Origin: CAVQBL01 sp963710715
Lineage (GTDB): Bacteria > Pseudomonadota > Gammaproteobacteria > DSM-16500
Direction: 5' to 3'
Length of the DNA: 64,000 nt
Assembly: GCA_963710715.1 (NCBI GenBank)
Contig: CAVQBL010000008.1
Location: 1 to 64,000 of the forward strand
Shown here: positions 7,813-17,437 of the stretch, piece after piece
How positions within the stretch are numbered: the first letter of the stretch is position 1
Layout of the letters: each line of letters opens with the position of its first letter
The notes under the pieces: model-generated
The model's input: only the letters and a program-made list of their open reading frames with translations
Database searches by the model: none
What the model was told of the DNA's origin: nothing
Made by a program: the position numbers and the translations under genes

Positions 7813-10800
7813 ATGATTAATATAACCTCAACTTTTATTGCGGATATGATGAGGCCAATGCTTGAGCTTCTTGTAAAGAAGTTTTGTGGTCAAAAAGTTC
7901 AGCTTATTTATAATCAGGTTTTCCAGCAGCTCCTTTTATCGAATAGTGAGTTTAGTAAAAATAAGGACGGAATAAACGTTATTTTGATAAGGTTATCAGA
8001 TTTATTTGAGCAGCAGAGAAATGAAAAATCACCAAATAGCATAAACCAAAGCCTGGATGAATTAATACAAGCATTGGGTACTATGCAGAGCAATATGCGA
8101 GTTCCTTTATTAATATTGGTAACACCAGTCCAAGATCAACAAGCAGAGGACTTTTATTTAACAATAGAACGAAAATTAGCGTTGGCAATCCAGCCAATGA
8201 AAGAAATAATATTAATTACTTCTGGTGAACTTCTAAACATTGATTCCACAATTAATATATTTAATAAGTTTACCGACAAATATGCTCATATTCCTTATAC
8301 ATTAGAATTCTATGCAGGTTTGAGCATATTGATAGCGAGGAAATATCATCTCCTGACAAGGAAACCATACAAAGTAATTGTTCTTGATTGTGATAATACT
8401 CTATGGGATGGTGTTCTTGAAGAAGATGGTATTGATGGTATCGCAGTTAGCAAAACTGCCAAAGAATTACAACAATTCATGATAGATAGAAATCAAGCTG
8501 GTTTTTTACTTTGCTTGTGCAGTAAAAACAGTGATCAATCTATTTTAATGGCATTTAAACAGCACAAAGATATGTTGCTCAGCCTTGATAAGCACATCTG
8601 CAGTTATCGAATCAATTGGCAATCTAAATCAAGTAATATTAAATCTTTGGCAAATGAGCTTAACGTAGGATTAGATAGCTTTATATTTGTTGACGACAAT
8701 AGAATCGAATGTGCGGAAGTAAAAGCCGCAATTCCAGACGTGCTAACTATTGAGTTACCTACAGAAAAAGAAAGAAGAATTGAGTATTTAAAAAATATTT
8801 GGGCATTTGATCCCGCAGAGGTTGGGTTAGTAGACAACAATAGAACACTTCTTTATAAGCAGAATGCTTTACGCGAGAAATTAAAGACACAGAGCGTTTC
8901 TTATGCTCAATTCTTAGAAAATCTAAATATAAAAATAATCATTCGACAAGCATGGGTAAATGACTATCAACGCATTATTCAGCTCAATCAAAGAACAAAT
9001 CAGTTCAATTTTTATCCGCAAGCTATTTCTGATATTGATCTCGGTAAAAGAATTCAAAAAGAAGAGCGTAGCTGCTTGGTTGTTGAGGTTAAAGACAAAT
9101 TTGGAGATTATGGATTAGTAGGTGTTGTTGCTTATGATTTTATGAATGATGAGCTACAAGTAAAAGCGTTTTTATTAAGCTGTCGTATATTAGGAAGAGG
9201 AGTAGAATATGAAGTAGTTCAAAAAATAAGCGAAATGGCTGAAGAAAACAGTATAAAAAAAATTAGAGTTTTTTTTAAAATTACTGAAAGAAACTCGCCT
9301 GGGATAGCATTTATTCAGAAAATCAGTCATGTTTCTAGCCTAAAAAAACTAAATGATGTATTACTTTCGACAGAGCAAGCTAAAAGCATCGCTTTCGTTC
9401 CAGAAGAGGAGGAAGGTAATAAACACACTGATGCAGTCACTCAAAGAAATGTAGCTAATGTCTCAAATGACATTATATTGGAAATCGCTGAAAAATATTC
9501 CACTCCAAAGAGTATAATGACTTTATTAAATAAAAAAAATAAAACTAGTAAAGATAATATTATATCTCGTTCATTTAAAGCAAGTATATTAGAAATATTA
9601 AAAAGTCATAATTTAAGAATAACTAAACTACAGTCATCTTTTTTGGAAATGGGAGTTGATTCGCTTAAAAGTGTATTAATTGCAAATGATATTTATCAAA
9701 TATATGGTATCGAAGTTAACCCATTTGATTTATTAAGCTCAAATCTCACCATAGAAAAGTTTATAGAAAAACTATCTTCGAAAATAGAGAGTGGTCAGAG
9801 CAATCAAATAAAAATAGAGATTAATAGTGTTTTATGCCAAGCTGAGCATGAGCTATCACATTCTCAGAAAAGAATATGGTATGAGGAAAAAATATCCCCT
9901 GGGAGTAGTAAAAATAATATTTTTGTTGCCTATGAAATTCAAGGGGGCATTAATGAATCTGTTATGACTCTATCTTTTATGAAGTTATTAGAAAGACATG
10001 ATTCATTACGATTCAGTTTCTTTGAAAAAAGTGGTGAGCCATATATAATAGTTAAACCTTTATCCGAAGTTTATTTCAAAATTAATAAAATTATAGCTAA
10101 AGATGAAGAAGAATTAAATCAATTTTTAAATGATTTCAAATATAACTGCTTTGATTTGAGCAATTCGCCTTTGTTGCGTGTTGCTTTAATAAAAGGAAAC
10201 AATAATACATCTACGTTATTAATTTGTATTCATCATATTATTCATGATGGCTGGTCATTAAATATTTTGTTGGAAGAGTTAAGTGTAATATATCGTGCCT
10301 GTTTAAATAACACGACTATCCCGTTACCTAGGTTGCCAATGTCGTACTTGGAGTTTACCGCTTGGCAAAAAGAGTGTATTACTAATGATCTGCTTGCTAA
10401 GCAAAGTAAATTTTGGGAAAATTACTTAAGTAAAATAAATAAACTTGAAATTGTTTATGACAAAATAAATCATGAAAATAAGGTACCGTGCAAACGTATC
10501 AATTTTAAAATTAATAAAAAGGTTACGCATGAGCTAAAAAGAATCGCAGCCTCTTGTTATGTTACATTATATGATATCTTAGTTACCGCTTTTAGCATTT
10601 TTTTATCTCATTATACTAACAAATATGATGTGCATTTTATAACTGCTGTATCAGGTCGCCAGTCCCCAAAAGTGAAAAATATTATCGGTTTTTTTGTGGG
10701 TTTGATTTTGCTTCGAATCAAAGTTCATGAAAGTGAAAGCTTTCTTGATTTATTGCGCAGAAATAAACAAATGATGGAAGAGGTATTTCTTAATCAAGAT

Positions 10801-13791
10801 TTACCTTTAAATGAAATAATGAAATTTACAGGAGAGTCAGTAAATACAAAATTTAACTCTTTTATCCAAGCTGGTTTTATTTTTCAAAATTATCCTATTA
10901 ATCCTTTAGTAGTCAACGATCATGAATGTAAGAGAATATACTCAGATGATCAAGCTGCACTCATTTATGATGCTTGTACTGAATGTAGGTTTGGTAATTT
11001 GGTTTGCTTTATGCAAGAATTTAATTCTGAATTACACGGAACATTTGAATTTAATGAAGCGCTTTTTAATGACGATACCATTTTGCATATTATTTCATCG
11101 TTTAAAACTTTGATTGAAAATGTTGTGAACCAACATGATGGTATAGCGCTCAATATTCCATTATTAAATACTAAGACAAGGAAAAAAATTCTTTATCAGT
11201 GGAATCAACCATCTCTTAAATATTCCGATACTGATAACTTATTGAAGTATTTTAATGAACAAGTAGTGATGAATCCGGATGCTATTGCTATCAAATATAA
11301 AAAAAAGCATTTAACATATCTCGAATTAGATAAGAAATCCAATCAATTAGCTCGTCGGTTACAAAGCGAGGGTGTAAAATACGAAACAGCTGTTGGCATT
11401 TGTTTGCCACAAAGTATTAATCGTATTGTTGCTATATTAAGCATAATTAAAGCGGGTGGTTGCTATGTTCCATTAGAGGCCGACCTTCCTGTTGCTCGAA
11501 TAAACTATATGATTACGGATGCTAACATTCCATTATTGATCACGGAAGAAGATATTGCGGACGTCCTATGGGAAGATGATAAGCCTATTAAAACTCTTTT
11601 TTTGTCGGATAATAGCACGCAATCAGAGTCTGATTTGCCTTTGGAAAATAATACTAGTTTATGTAACTTAGCTTATATTCTTTATACATCAGGATCAACG
11701 GGGCAACCAAAAGGAGTCATGATAGAGCAAAAGGGGATTCTTAGATTAGTAAAGTCAACAAATTATGTAAAAATAAATTCATGTGATAGAGTTTCACAAA
11801 CGTCTAGTTTTCAATTTGATGTAGCAACGTTTGAAATATGGGGAGCACTATTAAATGGCGCAACACTTATACTGATCGATAAAGCGACACTTCTCGATAC
11901 TATCGATTTTGCTCAATATTTAGAAAAAGAAAATATTTCAATACTGTTTTTAACAACTCAAATATTTCATATCTATGCATTTACAGCCCCACATCTATTT
12001 TGTGGTTTGAAATATATGGTGATAGCTGGAGACGTGCTTCTCACCGAAGCTGTAGAAAAAGTTATAAATCAATCAAATTGCCCGCAATATCTTATCAATG
12101 CGTACGGCCCTACAGAAAATACCACATTCTCAACTGCATATTCTATTCATGAACCAGAATCTTTAGAGAATCCAATACCAATTGGTAAACCCATTTTAGG
12201 CACACAAGTATACGTGTTAGATAAAAATTTCAACCTTAAGCCGATTGGAGCGCCTGGGAAACTATATTTAGGAGGTATTGGCTTATCAAGAAATTATATT
12301 CATAATGATAAATTAAATTTAGAAAAATTTATTAATACTTCGGATACGAATATTTTGTTAAACCAGGATGAAAGATTATATGACACTGGGGATATTGTAG
12401 TATGGCAGGCCAATGGAAACTTGAGATTTATTGGTAGAGAAGATAACCAAGTTAAAATAAATGGTTACAGGGTCGAGCTTGGTGAAATTGAAGCTCAATT
12501 AGATAATCATCCTCTTGTTGAACAAGTTGCTGTATTAATAAAAAATCAAGAGCATAGCCAACAAATAGTTGCTTTTGTGCAATTACAGAAAAATCATTCT
12601 CTTCGCGAAGTTAATCTTCATCACTACATTAGAATAAACTTACCTCATTACATGTTACCGAATTTTTACTGTCAAATTCAGCAATTTCCGTTAACAGAAA
12701 ATGGTAAAATAGATAGAAAAATGTTAGTCGAAATGAACTTAGAACACGTAACATATAGAGAATATGAATCTCCTCATAATTTGTTTCAGGAAAAATTAAT
12801 TTCTATATACGCAAAAATATTAAACATTGATTCAAAAAAAATAAGTATTAATACTGATTTTTTTGATATGGGTGGAAATTCCATTTTAGCACTCCATCTT
12901 ATCATGATGATACACGAGCAACTTCATGTTAAAATCGATTTCTCACTTTTATACGAACATTCAAACATTAAGCAACTTAGCAAGCAAATTAATTATTTAT
13001 TAAATGAAAACGATCATTCTGATATCAAGAACACATATATTTCTAATCATTCTCTGAAGATTGTTAAGGAAGGTAATAAGGATAAAATTCCACTTGTTTT
13101 TATTCATCCTGTAGGTGGAACGGGTTTTTGCTATCTCGACTTAATAAAAATATTACCGGAAGAGCAACCTTGCTTTATTATTCAAGACCCCAGTATCGAA
13201 GCTAATCAGATATTGTTTGATGATATTGCTATAATGGCGGCTTATTATAATGATTTACTTTTAAAACAATTTAGGAATAAAAAATTTATATTAGCAGGAT
13301 TTTCATTTGGCGGTATGTTGTGCTTGGAAATGGCCGCTCAACTTGATCGAAAACAATCTGGTGATTTAATAGAAGCTATTATTTCTTTTGATACTTGGGT
13401 TGTGTCTGATTTCTTAAATATCGAAGCTAAAGAAGCCCTCAAAGCTAGTATTATGCAGCAGTATGAAAAAATAATGAAGAACCTTATCAGTGAAAATATT
13501 GACCCTAAACCATGGATGGAGCTTTATTATTATCGCCTACAGGATTTGGGTTTTTCTTATAGACCAAGCAAAATTAATAATAAAGTCATTTTATTTAAAG
13601 CTCAGCAGCAATTAGGGGAATTTTCAGCTCTGCAGGACTCTGCTAACTTTTTAAATCTGCACACTAAGCAACAAGTGGAAGTTCACTTAATCCCCGGCAG
13701 TCATGATACAATTCTTCAGTTCCCCCATGTATATCGAATTGTAGATATTCTGAATAGTTATTTTAATGTTGAAAAAATGAGCATAGCTTAA
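7813..13791 (+). CDS. FkbH-ACP-C-A-PCP-TE nonribosomal peptide synthetase
   Basis: A 1992-aa modular enzyme. Domains in order: FkbH-type HAD domain (VLDCDNTLWDG, Asp near 192; FVDDN; QRTNQFNF), which in known pathways loads a glyceryl unit from 1,3-bisphosphoglycerate onto a carrier; first carrier domain (GVDSLKS, Ser 617); condensation domain (HHIIHDG at about 807); adenylation domain (YTSGSTGQPKG about 1290, AYGPTEN, YDTGD, catalytic Lys 1632); second carrier (GGNSILAL, Ser 1690); thioesterase (GFSFGG, Ser 1831; His 1964). The substrate residues read by alignment to PheA are roughly D-V-F-F-V-A-A-T-F-K, nearest to Val/Ile-type codes; this is a hand reading. The predicted product is a glyceryl or glycolytic acid joined to one hydrophobic amino acid. 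The gene is intact and lies 2 bp upstream of a histidine kinase gene. Confidence 0.93.
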   Translation: MINITSTFIADMMRPMLELLVKKFCGQKVQLIYNQVFQQLLLSNSEFSKNKDGINVILIRLSDLFEQQRNEKSPNSINQSLDELIQALGTMQSNMRVPLLILVTPVQDQQAEDFYLTIERKLALAIQPMKEIILITSGELLNIDSTINIFNKFTDKYAHIPYTLEFYAGLSILIARKYHLLTRKPYKVIVLDCDNTLWDGVLEEDGIDGIAVSKTAKELQQFMIDRNQAGFLLCLCSKNSDQSILMAFKQHKDMLLSLDKHICSYRINWQSKSSNIKSLANELNVGLDSFIFVDDNRIECAEVKAAIPDVLTIELPTEKERRIEYLKNIWAFDPAEVGLVDNNRTLLYKQNALREKLKTQSVSYAQFLENLNIKIIIRQAWVNDYQRIIQLNQRTNQFNFYPQAISDIDLGKRIQKEERSCLVVEVKDKFGDYGLVGVVAYDFMNDELQVKAFLLSCRILGRGVEYEVVQKISEMAEENSIKKIRVFFKITERNSPGIAFIQKISHVSSLKKLNDVLLSTEQAKSIAFVPEEEEGNKHTDAVTQRNVANVSNDIILEIAEKYSTPKSIMTLLNKKNKTSKDNIISRSFKASILEILKSHNLRITKLQSSFLEMGVDSLKSVLIANDIYQIYGIEVNPFDLLSSNLTIEKFIEKLSSKIESGQSNQIKIEINSVLCQAEHELSHSQKRIWYEEKISPGSSKNNIFVAYEIQGGINESVMTLSFMKLLERHDSLRFSFFEKSGEPYIIVKPLSEVYFKINKIIAKDEEELNQFLNDFKYNCFDLSNSPLLRVALIKGNNNTSTLLICIHHIIHDGWSLNILLEELSVIYRACLNNTTIPLPRLPMSYLEFTAWQKECITNDLLAKQSKFWENYLSKINKLEIVYDKINHENKVPCKRINFKINKKVTHELKRIAASCYVTLYDILVTAFSIFLSHYTNKYDVHFITAVSGRQSPKVKNIIGFFVGLILLRIKVHESESFLDLLRRNKQMMEEVFLNQDLPLNEIMKFTGESVNTKFNSFIQAGFIFQNYPINPLVVNDHECKRIYSDDQAALIYDACTECRFGNLVCFMQEFNSELHGTFEFNEALFNDDTILHIISSFKTLIENVVNQHDGIALNIPLLNTKTRKKILYQWNQPSLKYSDTDNLLKYFNEQVVMNPDAIAIKYKKKHLTYLELDKKSNQLARRLQSEGVKYETAVGICLPQSINRIVAILSIIKAGGCYVPLEADLPVARINYMITDANIPLLITEEDIADVLWEDDKPIKTLFLSDNSTQSESDLPLENNTSLCNLAYILYTSGSTGQPKGVMIEQKGILRLVKSTNYVKINSCDRVSQTSSFQFDVATFEIWGALLNGATLILIDKATLLDTIDFAQYLEKENISILFLTTQIFHIYAFTAPHLFCGLKYMVIAGDVLLTEAVEKVINQSNCPQYLINAYGPTENTTFSTAYSIHEPESLENPIPIGKPILGTQVYVLDKNFNLKPIGAPGKLYLGGIGLSRNYIHNDKLNLEKFINTSDTNILLNQDERLYDTGDIVVWQANGNLRFIGREDNQVKINGYRVELGEIEAQLDNHPLVEQVAVLIKNQEHSQQIVAFVQLQKNHSLREVNLHHYIRINLPHYMLPNFYCQIQQFPLTENGKIDRKMLVEMNLEHVTYREYESPHNLFQEKLISIYAKILNIDSKKISINTDFFDMGGNSILALHLIMMIHEQLHVKIDFSLLYEHSNIKQLSKQINYLLNENDHSDIKNTYISNHSLKIVKEGNKDKIPLVFIHPVGGTGFCYLDLIKILPEEQPCFIIQDPSIEANQILFDDIAIMAAYYNDLLLKQFRNKKFILAGFSFGGMLCLEMAAQLDRKQSGDLIEAIISFDTWVVSDFLNIEAKEALKASIMQQYEKIMKNLISENIDPKPWMELYYYRLQDLGFSYRPSKINNKVILFKAQQQLGEFSALQDSANFLNLHTKQQVEVHLIPGSHDTILQFPHVYRIVDILNSYFNVEKMSIA

Positions 13792-13793
13792 AA

Positions 13794-15311
13794 ATGGATA
13801 ATTTGTTAATTTATAAGGAAATATTTAATCACCTCCCATGGCATGTTTATTGGCTTAATAGTAATGGCTGTTTCCAAGGCTGTAATCCACAGTATTTTAA
13901 TTTTTTAAAATTAAAAGAGGGTAAAGAATTAATCGGGGAAAAGTTTTTAAGTTTTATGGAAAGTCATAAAATCAAGGTAGAAGATATTCCTTTAGCTGCT
14001 ATGGGAAACGCGTTATTTGAGAGAATCTATCACTTCCCATCAAATAGAAGTGTAAAATTTGAAGTATCTCAATTTAATCAATCTGGCATGACTGTTTTTT
14101 ACGAAAAAGAAATTTCAGAATTTCATAAACCTATTCCTATTTTACAGGAAAAAAATAAGGATCAAGCTGAAATTTACCTAAATAATTTAATACAACTTAT
14201 TCCAGCTAGTGTTTACTGGAAGGATGTTAATTGTGTTATTTTAGGAGGCAATTTATTTCATGCTCAAATTGCTGGTTTTAAAAGCCCTCTGGAAGTGATC
14301 GGTAAGACTGAATATGATTTTGTTTGGAAAGAGCAAGCTAAAACTATTATGGATGCTGATCGAAAAATAATGAAATCTGGCAAATCTCTCCATTTAGAAG
14401 AAACAGTTACTTTAGAGGATGGGAAGCTTCATACCTTTTTAACTTCTAAAGCTCCATTACGTGATAAGAATGATAACGTCATGGGGATTATAGGTGTTTC
14501 TATTGATATTACTGAAAAGAAAAAAATGGAAGAGGAACTACAAGAAACTAAACATAAACTAAATGGTATGACACTTGTTAGCGCTACCATTGCTCATGAG
14601 CTTCGCACTCCTTTAGCCTCGTTAGGTATATCTGTCGATACATTTAATAAAATTTTTCCGCGCCTTAAACAAGCTTATCTATGGGCAATAGAAAAACAAG
14701 TTCTTCCTAAAGACGAAATTTTTGTTGAGGATGTTGAGCTAAGTTATGTAAATAAAATGGGAGAACAATTAGAATCGATGAAAAGCGAGATAAGAGCCGC
14801 TTTTACCTTTATTGATATGTCATTGAAGAATACAATGTCCATTCAACACGGTAAAAAAGAAATATTTTTAATTAGCCAATGTGTTGATGATGCCTTAAAT
14901 CGATACCCATTTGACCTGAACGAAAAAAAATGTGTTATTTGGGAAAAGAAAGCAGACCAAGATTTTTCTGTTAAAAGCGATAAACTTTTACTGATACACG
15001 TTTTATTTAATCTTCTTAAAAATGCACTTTATTATATTGCAGAAGCGGGTAAGGGAGTTATTCAAATTTCGCTTGAAAATGGAACTACTTGCAATACTCT
15101 TTACTTTAAAGATACAGGAAAGGGGATATCGCCAGATATTTTACCACATATTTTTGAACGATTTTTTTCAAGGACATATCATGGTGCTGGTGTTGGTCTC
15201 ACTTTCTGTAAAAATTTCATGGAATCTATCGGAGGCGACATTACTTGCGAATCGGTAGAGGGCGACTATACTTTATTTATTCTCACTTTCCCAATTCACT
15301 TAAAGGAATAA
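13794..15311 (+). CDS. PAS-domain sensor histidine kinase, soluble
   Basis: A 505-aa kinase without membrane segments. Two PAS-like domains (about 1-110 and 125-245, the second ending in GVSIDITEKKK), a dimerisation/phosphoacceptor domain with His268 in TIAHELRTPLASL, a long helical insert, and an ATPase domain with N box (NLLKNALYYI, about 405), G1 (DTGKGI) and G2 (GAGVGLTF). It should sense a cytoplasmic ligand or redox/metabolic signal and phosphorylate a regulator. The start lies 2 bp after the synthetase stop and the stop lies 3 bp before the regulator, so the three genes are cotranscribed and probably translationally coupled. Confidence 0.92.
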   Translation: MDNLLIYKEIFNHLPWHVYWLNSNGCFQGCNPQYFNFLKLKEGKELIGEKFLSFMESHKIKVEDIPLAAMGNALFERIYHFPSNRSVKFEVSQFNQSGMTVFYEKEISEFHKPIPILQEKNKDQAEIYLNNLIQLIPASVYWKDVNCVILGGNLFHAQIAGFKSPLEVIGKTEYDFVWKEQAKTIMDADRKIMKSGKSLHLEETVTLEDGKLHTFLTSKAPLRDKNDNVMGIIGVSIDITEKKKMEEELQETKHKLNGMTLVSATIAHELRTPLASLGISVDTFNKIFPRLKQAYLWAIEKQVLPKDEIFVEDVELSYVNKMGEQLESMKSEIRAAFTFIDMSLKNTMSIQHGKKEIFLISQCVDDALNRYPFDLNEKKCVIWEKKADQDFSVKSDKLLLIHVLFNLLKNALYYIAEAGKGVIQISLENGTTCNTLYFKDTGKGISPDILPHIFERFFSRTYHGAGVGLTFCKNFMESIGGDITCESVEGDYTLFILTFPIHLKE

Positions 15312-15314
15312 GGC

Positions 15315-16343
15315 ATGAAAATCTCAATGATAAATATTTGTTATCATCCTACCATGGTGGCGCTAATAGATGATAATGAAAAATACTTAAATCGTTTGAA
15401 ATCTGATTTAAACCTGAGAGGTTTTTCTTGCCTCGCTTATAATAACCCAAAAGAAGCTTTGAATTTTTTGACCAACCAATATAAAGCAGATACGTTTGTT
15501 AGCCGCTGCCTGGTTGATGTGGAGGATTTTGAGGTGGATAGAATAGTGTCTACACTTAACTATGACGCTATAGCTAATGAAATTTATCGCCCGCAGCGGT
15601 TCGATGAAATAAGCGTTTTGGTGGTTGATTACGCAATGCAAAAAATGAATGGACTAGAGCTTTGCAGAGAGCTTCGGCTTAAAGGAGCTACTTTTAAAAT
15701 AATTATGCTCACAGGAGAAGCAGGTAAAGAGTTGGCGGTGGAAGCATTTAACGAGGGGATCATTGACAAGTTTATCTTGAAGGATACTGATAATTTAATG
15801 GATATGCTTGTCGATAGTATACGTGAATTTCAAATTAATTATTTTCAAAAATTATCTTTAACTGTGTTAGACATCATCTCAGCTTCTTCCAATCAAGTGT
15901 TAACGTGTTTAAATGAACCTGTCTTCATTAATCTATTTAATTCTCTGTTAGAAAGCCATAAAATAACTGATTACTATCTTCTTGATGATTCCGGCAGCTA
16001 TTTATTTTTAGATGCCAATGGCAAATTAAGTTGGCTCATTGTTAAAACAGAAGGCCAAATGGAAGGCATGGAGTATGAGCTTTCGATTGACGATTATCCC
16101 ATCGACGATAAGCTTAAAAAAGCCATTCAAAATCGCGAGGTTTCAAGATATTGTTTTAATCGCGAGGAATATCCCAACCTTGACAGCCCAAAAGGATGGC
16201 CAGAAATATTTTACCCAGCAACGAAGTTAGTCGGTAAAGCAAACTATTACTATAGTTTCATTGAAAAACCCAAGACGAAGCCGCTTATCGATTTGAAAAA
16301 AGTAGCGCCCTTCAACGAGTATAGAAAAAGTAGCAAAAAATAA
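15315..16343 (+). CDS. LqsR-like response regulator with unusual C-terminal domain
   Basis: A 342-aa protein. The receiver is atypical: the acidic pair D19/D20 is followed by an insert of about 45 residues, so the phosphoacceptor in VLVVDYAMQKMNG is D105; MLTGEAG and the later Lys follow. The C-terminal 150 residues do not match a standard DNA-binding output domain. From memory, the Legionella quorum-sensing regulator LqsR has a similarly displaced Asp (near 108) and a nonstandard C-terminus, so I suggest LqsR-like with moderate confidence. AAGGAATAAGG precedes the start. The last 63 bp are duplicated at 484-546. Confidence 0.8.
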   Translation: MKISMINICYHPTMVALIDDNEKYLNRLKSDLNLRGFSCLAYNNPKEALNFLTNQYKADTFVSRCLVDVEDFEVDRIVSTLNYDAIANEIYRPQRFDEISVLVVDYAMQKMNGLELCRELRLKGATFKIIMLTGEAGKELAVEAFNEGIIDKFILKDTDNLMDMLVDSIREFQINYFQKLSLTVLDIISASSNQVLTCLNEPVFINLFNSLLESHKITDYYLLDDSGSYLFLDANGKLSWLIVKTEGQMEGMEYELSIDDYPIDDKLKKAIQNREVSRYCFNREEYPNLDSPKGWPEIFYPATKLVGKANYYYSFIEKPKTKPLIDLKKVAPFNEYRKSSKK

Positions 16344-16349
16344 TGGGTC

Positions 16350-16991
16350 TTATAACGATTTTCTAATCCAAAAAATGCGAGCTGCACTGAATATCTCAAC
16401 GTTCTTCATAACAGGTTCAGGTACCACTTTAGAATTGATGGCCATTAAGTGATAACGATTCACTTGCGTTCCAGCCATTAATTTGCGAACTATGAGTTGC
16501 CCGCCTTGGATCTGCACAATGCAGTTTGAGCCAATGAGTTTATGAACATCTTCTCCAAAACACCTTATTCCTGCAACATAATCACCTTTCGATAAAGCAG
16601 GTTCCATGCCTTCATCACTTACCATAGCATCAACGGAATTAGGGTGGAGCTTGTGAAGAAGGCTGATTTCTTGATTCAGGGCAGGAACAGTAGCCTCTTC
16701 TCGTTTGGTTTTTGCTTTGAGCAGAGGGTCTTCACCTCTACCGTGAATGAGCCATTCGAGAGTACAGTCCAAGCCTTCTGCTTGAAATGCAGTAACAAGT
16801 TTAAGTGCCCCGCTAGCAGTTAATCCCGCGTTCGTACTTTCCCAGTCCCTTAGGCTTGAGGGCGCAATGCCATGTTTTTTCCCAAATTTTGCAAGGGAAT
16901 ACCGAAGAGCATTCCTTAAATAGCGGATTCGTTGCGCACGCTTGGCCTGGTCTTCTGGGGTGCCCTCTAGGCTTTTTTGTCTTCCTGCCAT
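16350..16991 (-). CDS. Phage-type repressor, second copy
   Basis: Encodes the same 213 residues as 553-1194; the only difference noticed is silent. It has the same XRE helix-turn-helix and S24-like domain with Gly128 and Arg169 replacing the catalytic Ser and Lys. Its stop lies 6 bp from the end of the convergent response-regulator gene, and it diverges from the second csrA pair and the icmC-like gene. Two identical repressors with identical operators should cross-regulate both modules. Confidence 0.85.
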   Translation of the reverse strand: MAGRQKSLEGTPEDQAKRAQRIRYLRNALRYSLAKFGKKHGIAPSSLRDWESTNAGLTASGALKLVTAFQAEGLDCTLEWLIHGRGEDPLLKAKTKREEATVPALNQEISLLHKLHPNSVDAMVSDEGMEPALSKGDYVAGIRCFGEDVHKLIGSNCIVQIQGGQLIVRKLMAGTQVNRYHLMAINSKVVPEPVMKNVEIFSAARIFWIRKSL

Positions 16992-17027
16992 AATGCTCTC
17001 TGTTCAAGGAATGGGCAATATCTCACA

Positions 17028-17084
17028 CAAGATCGAGCGGTTGTCCGCTTACTATAAAACGGATACCCGTTTAAACTGATCTTG
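17028..17084. promoter_or_regulatory. Nested operator pair (right copy)
   Basis: Same CGG-N4-CCG inverted repeats as at 1231-1287, at 17036-17049 and 17057-17072, inside the same outer CAAGATC/GATCTTG arms. It lies between the repressor and the second csrA pair. Confidence 0.65.
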
Positions 17085-17204
17085 TCGCTAAACAACCTTT
17101 CGCTGAGATTATAGACCAGCTGTATACAAGAACAAGTCTAGTGTGAGGAAAGGCGACAAAACAGAGTTAATAAGGTAATGAGTTTTACATTGGAGGAAAT
17201 ACAA

Positions 17205-17402
17205 ATGTTAATTTTATCAAGACATGTTGGACAAGAAATCGTGTTAGGTGAATTGGGTGAAATCAAAATTGTGTTAGTCGGTTTTAGTAAAGGACAAGTT
17301 CGTATTGGCATCACTGCACCACGCACTGTTCCTGTTGACCGTAAAGAGATCTACGACCTAAAACAAAAAGAAAAACAAGAAAACAAAAAAGCTGCTGCTT
17401 AA
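17205..17402 (+). CDS. CsrA-family RNA-binding regulator, paralogue 1 of second module
   Basis: A 65-aa CsrA-type protein (starts MLILSRHVGQEI; VPVDRKEIY near the end) that differs from the one at 1780-1977 by only a few residues. I start at 17205 because GGAGG lies 8 bp upstream; a longer in-frame start at 17178 lacks support. It follows the operator region directly, without the CheY-like gene found in the left module. Its product probably controls the mRNAs of the element, including the adjacent secretion gene. Confidence 0.93.
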   Translation: MLILSRHVGQEIVLGELGEIKIVLVGFSKGQVRIGITAPRTVPVDRKEIYDLKQKEKQENKKAAA

Positions 17403-17437
17403 GTCTAGGCGGCAGCTTGTAAAAGGGAGGAAAAACC

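Larger units (their letters stand above)
16281..17145. repeat. 865-bp direct repeat, right copy
   Basis: The partner of 484-1348, in the same orientation. It starts in the intact response-regulator gene and includes the repressor and operators. The downstream csrA genes continue as clearly diverged homologues, so either the near-identity of this block is maintained by recombination or the block was recently copied. Confidence 0.95.
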
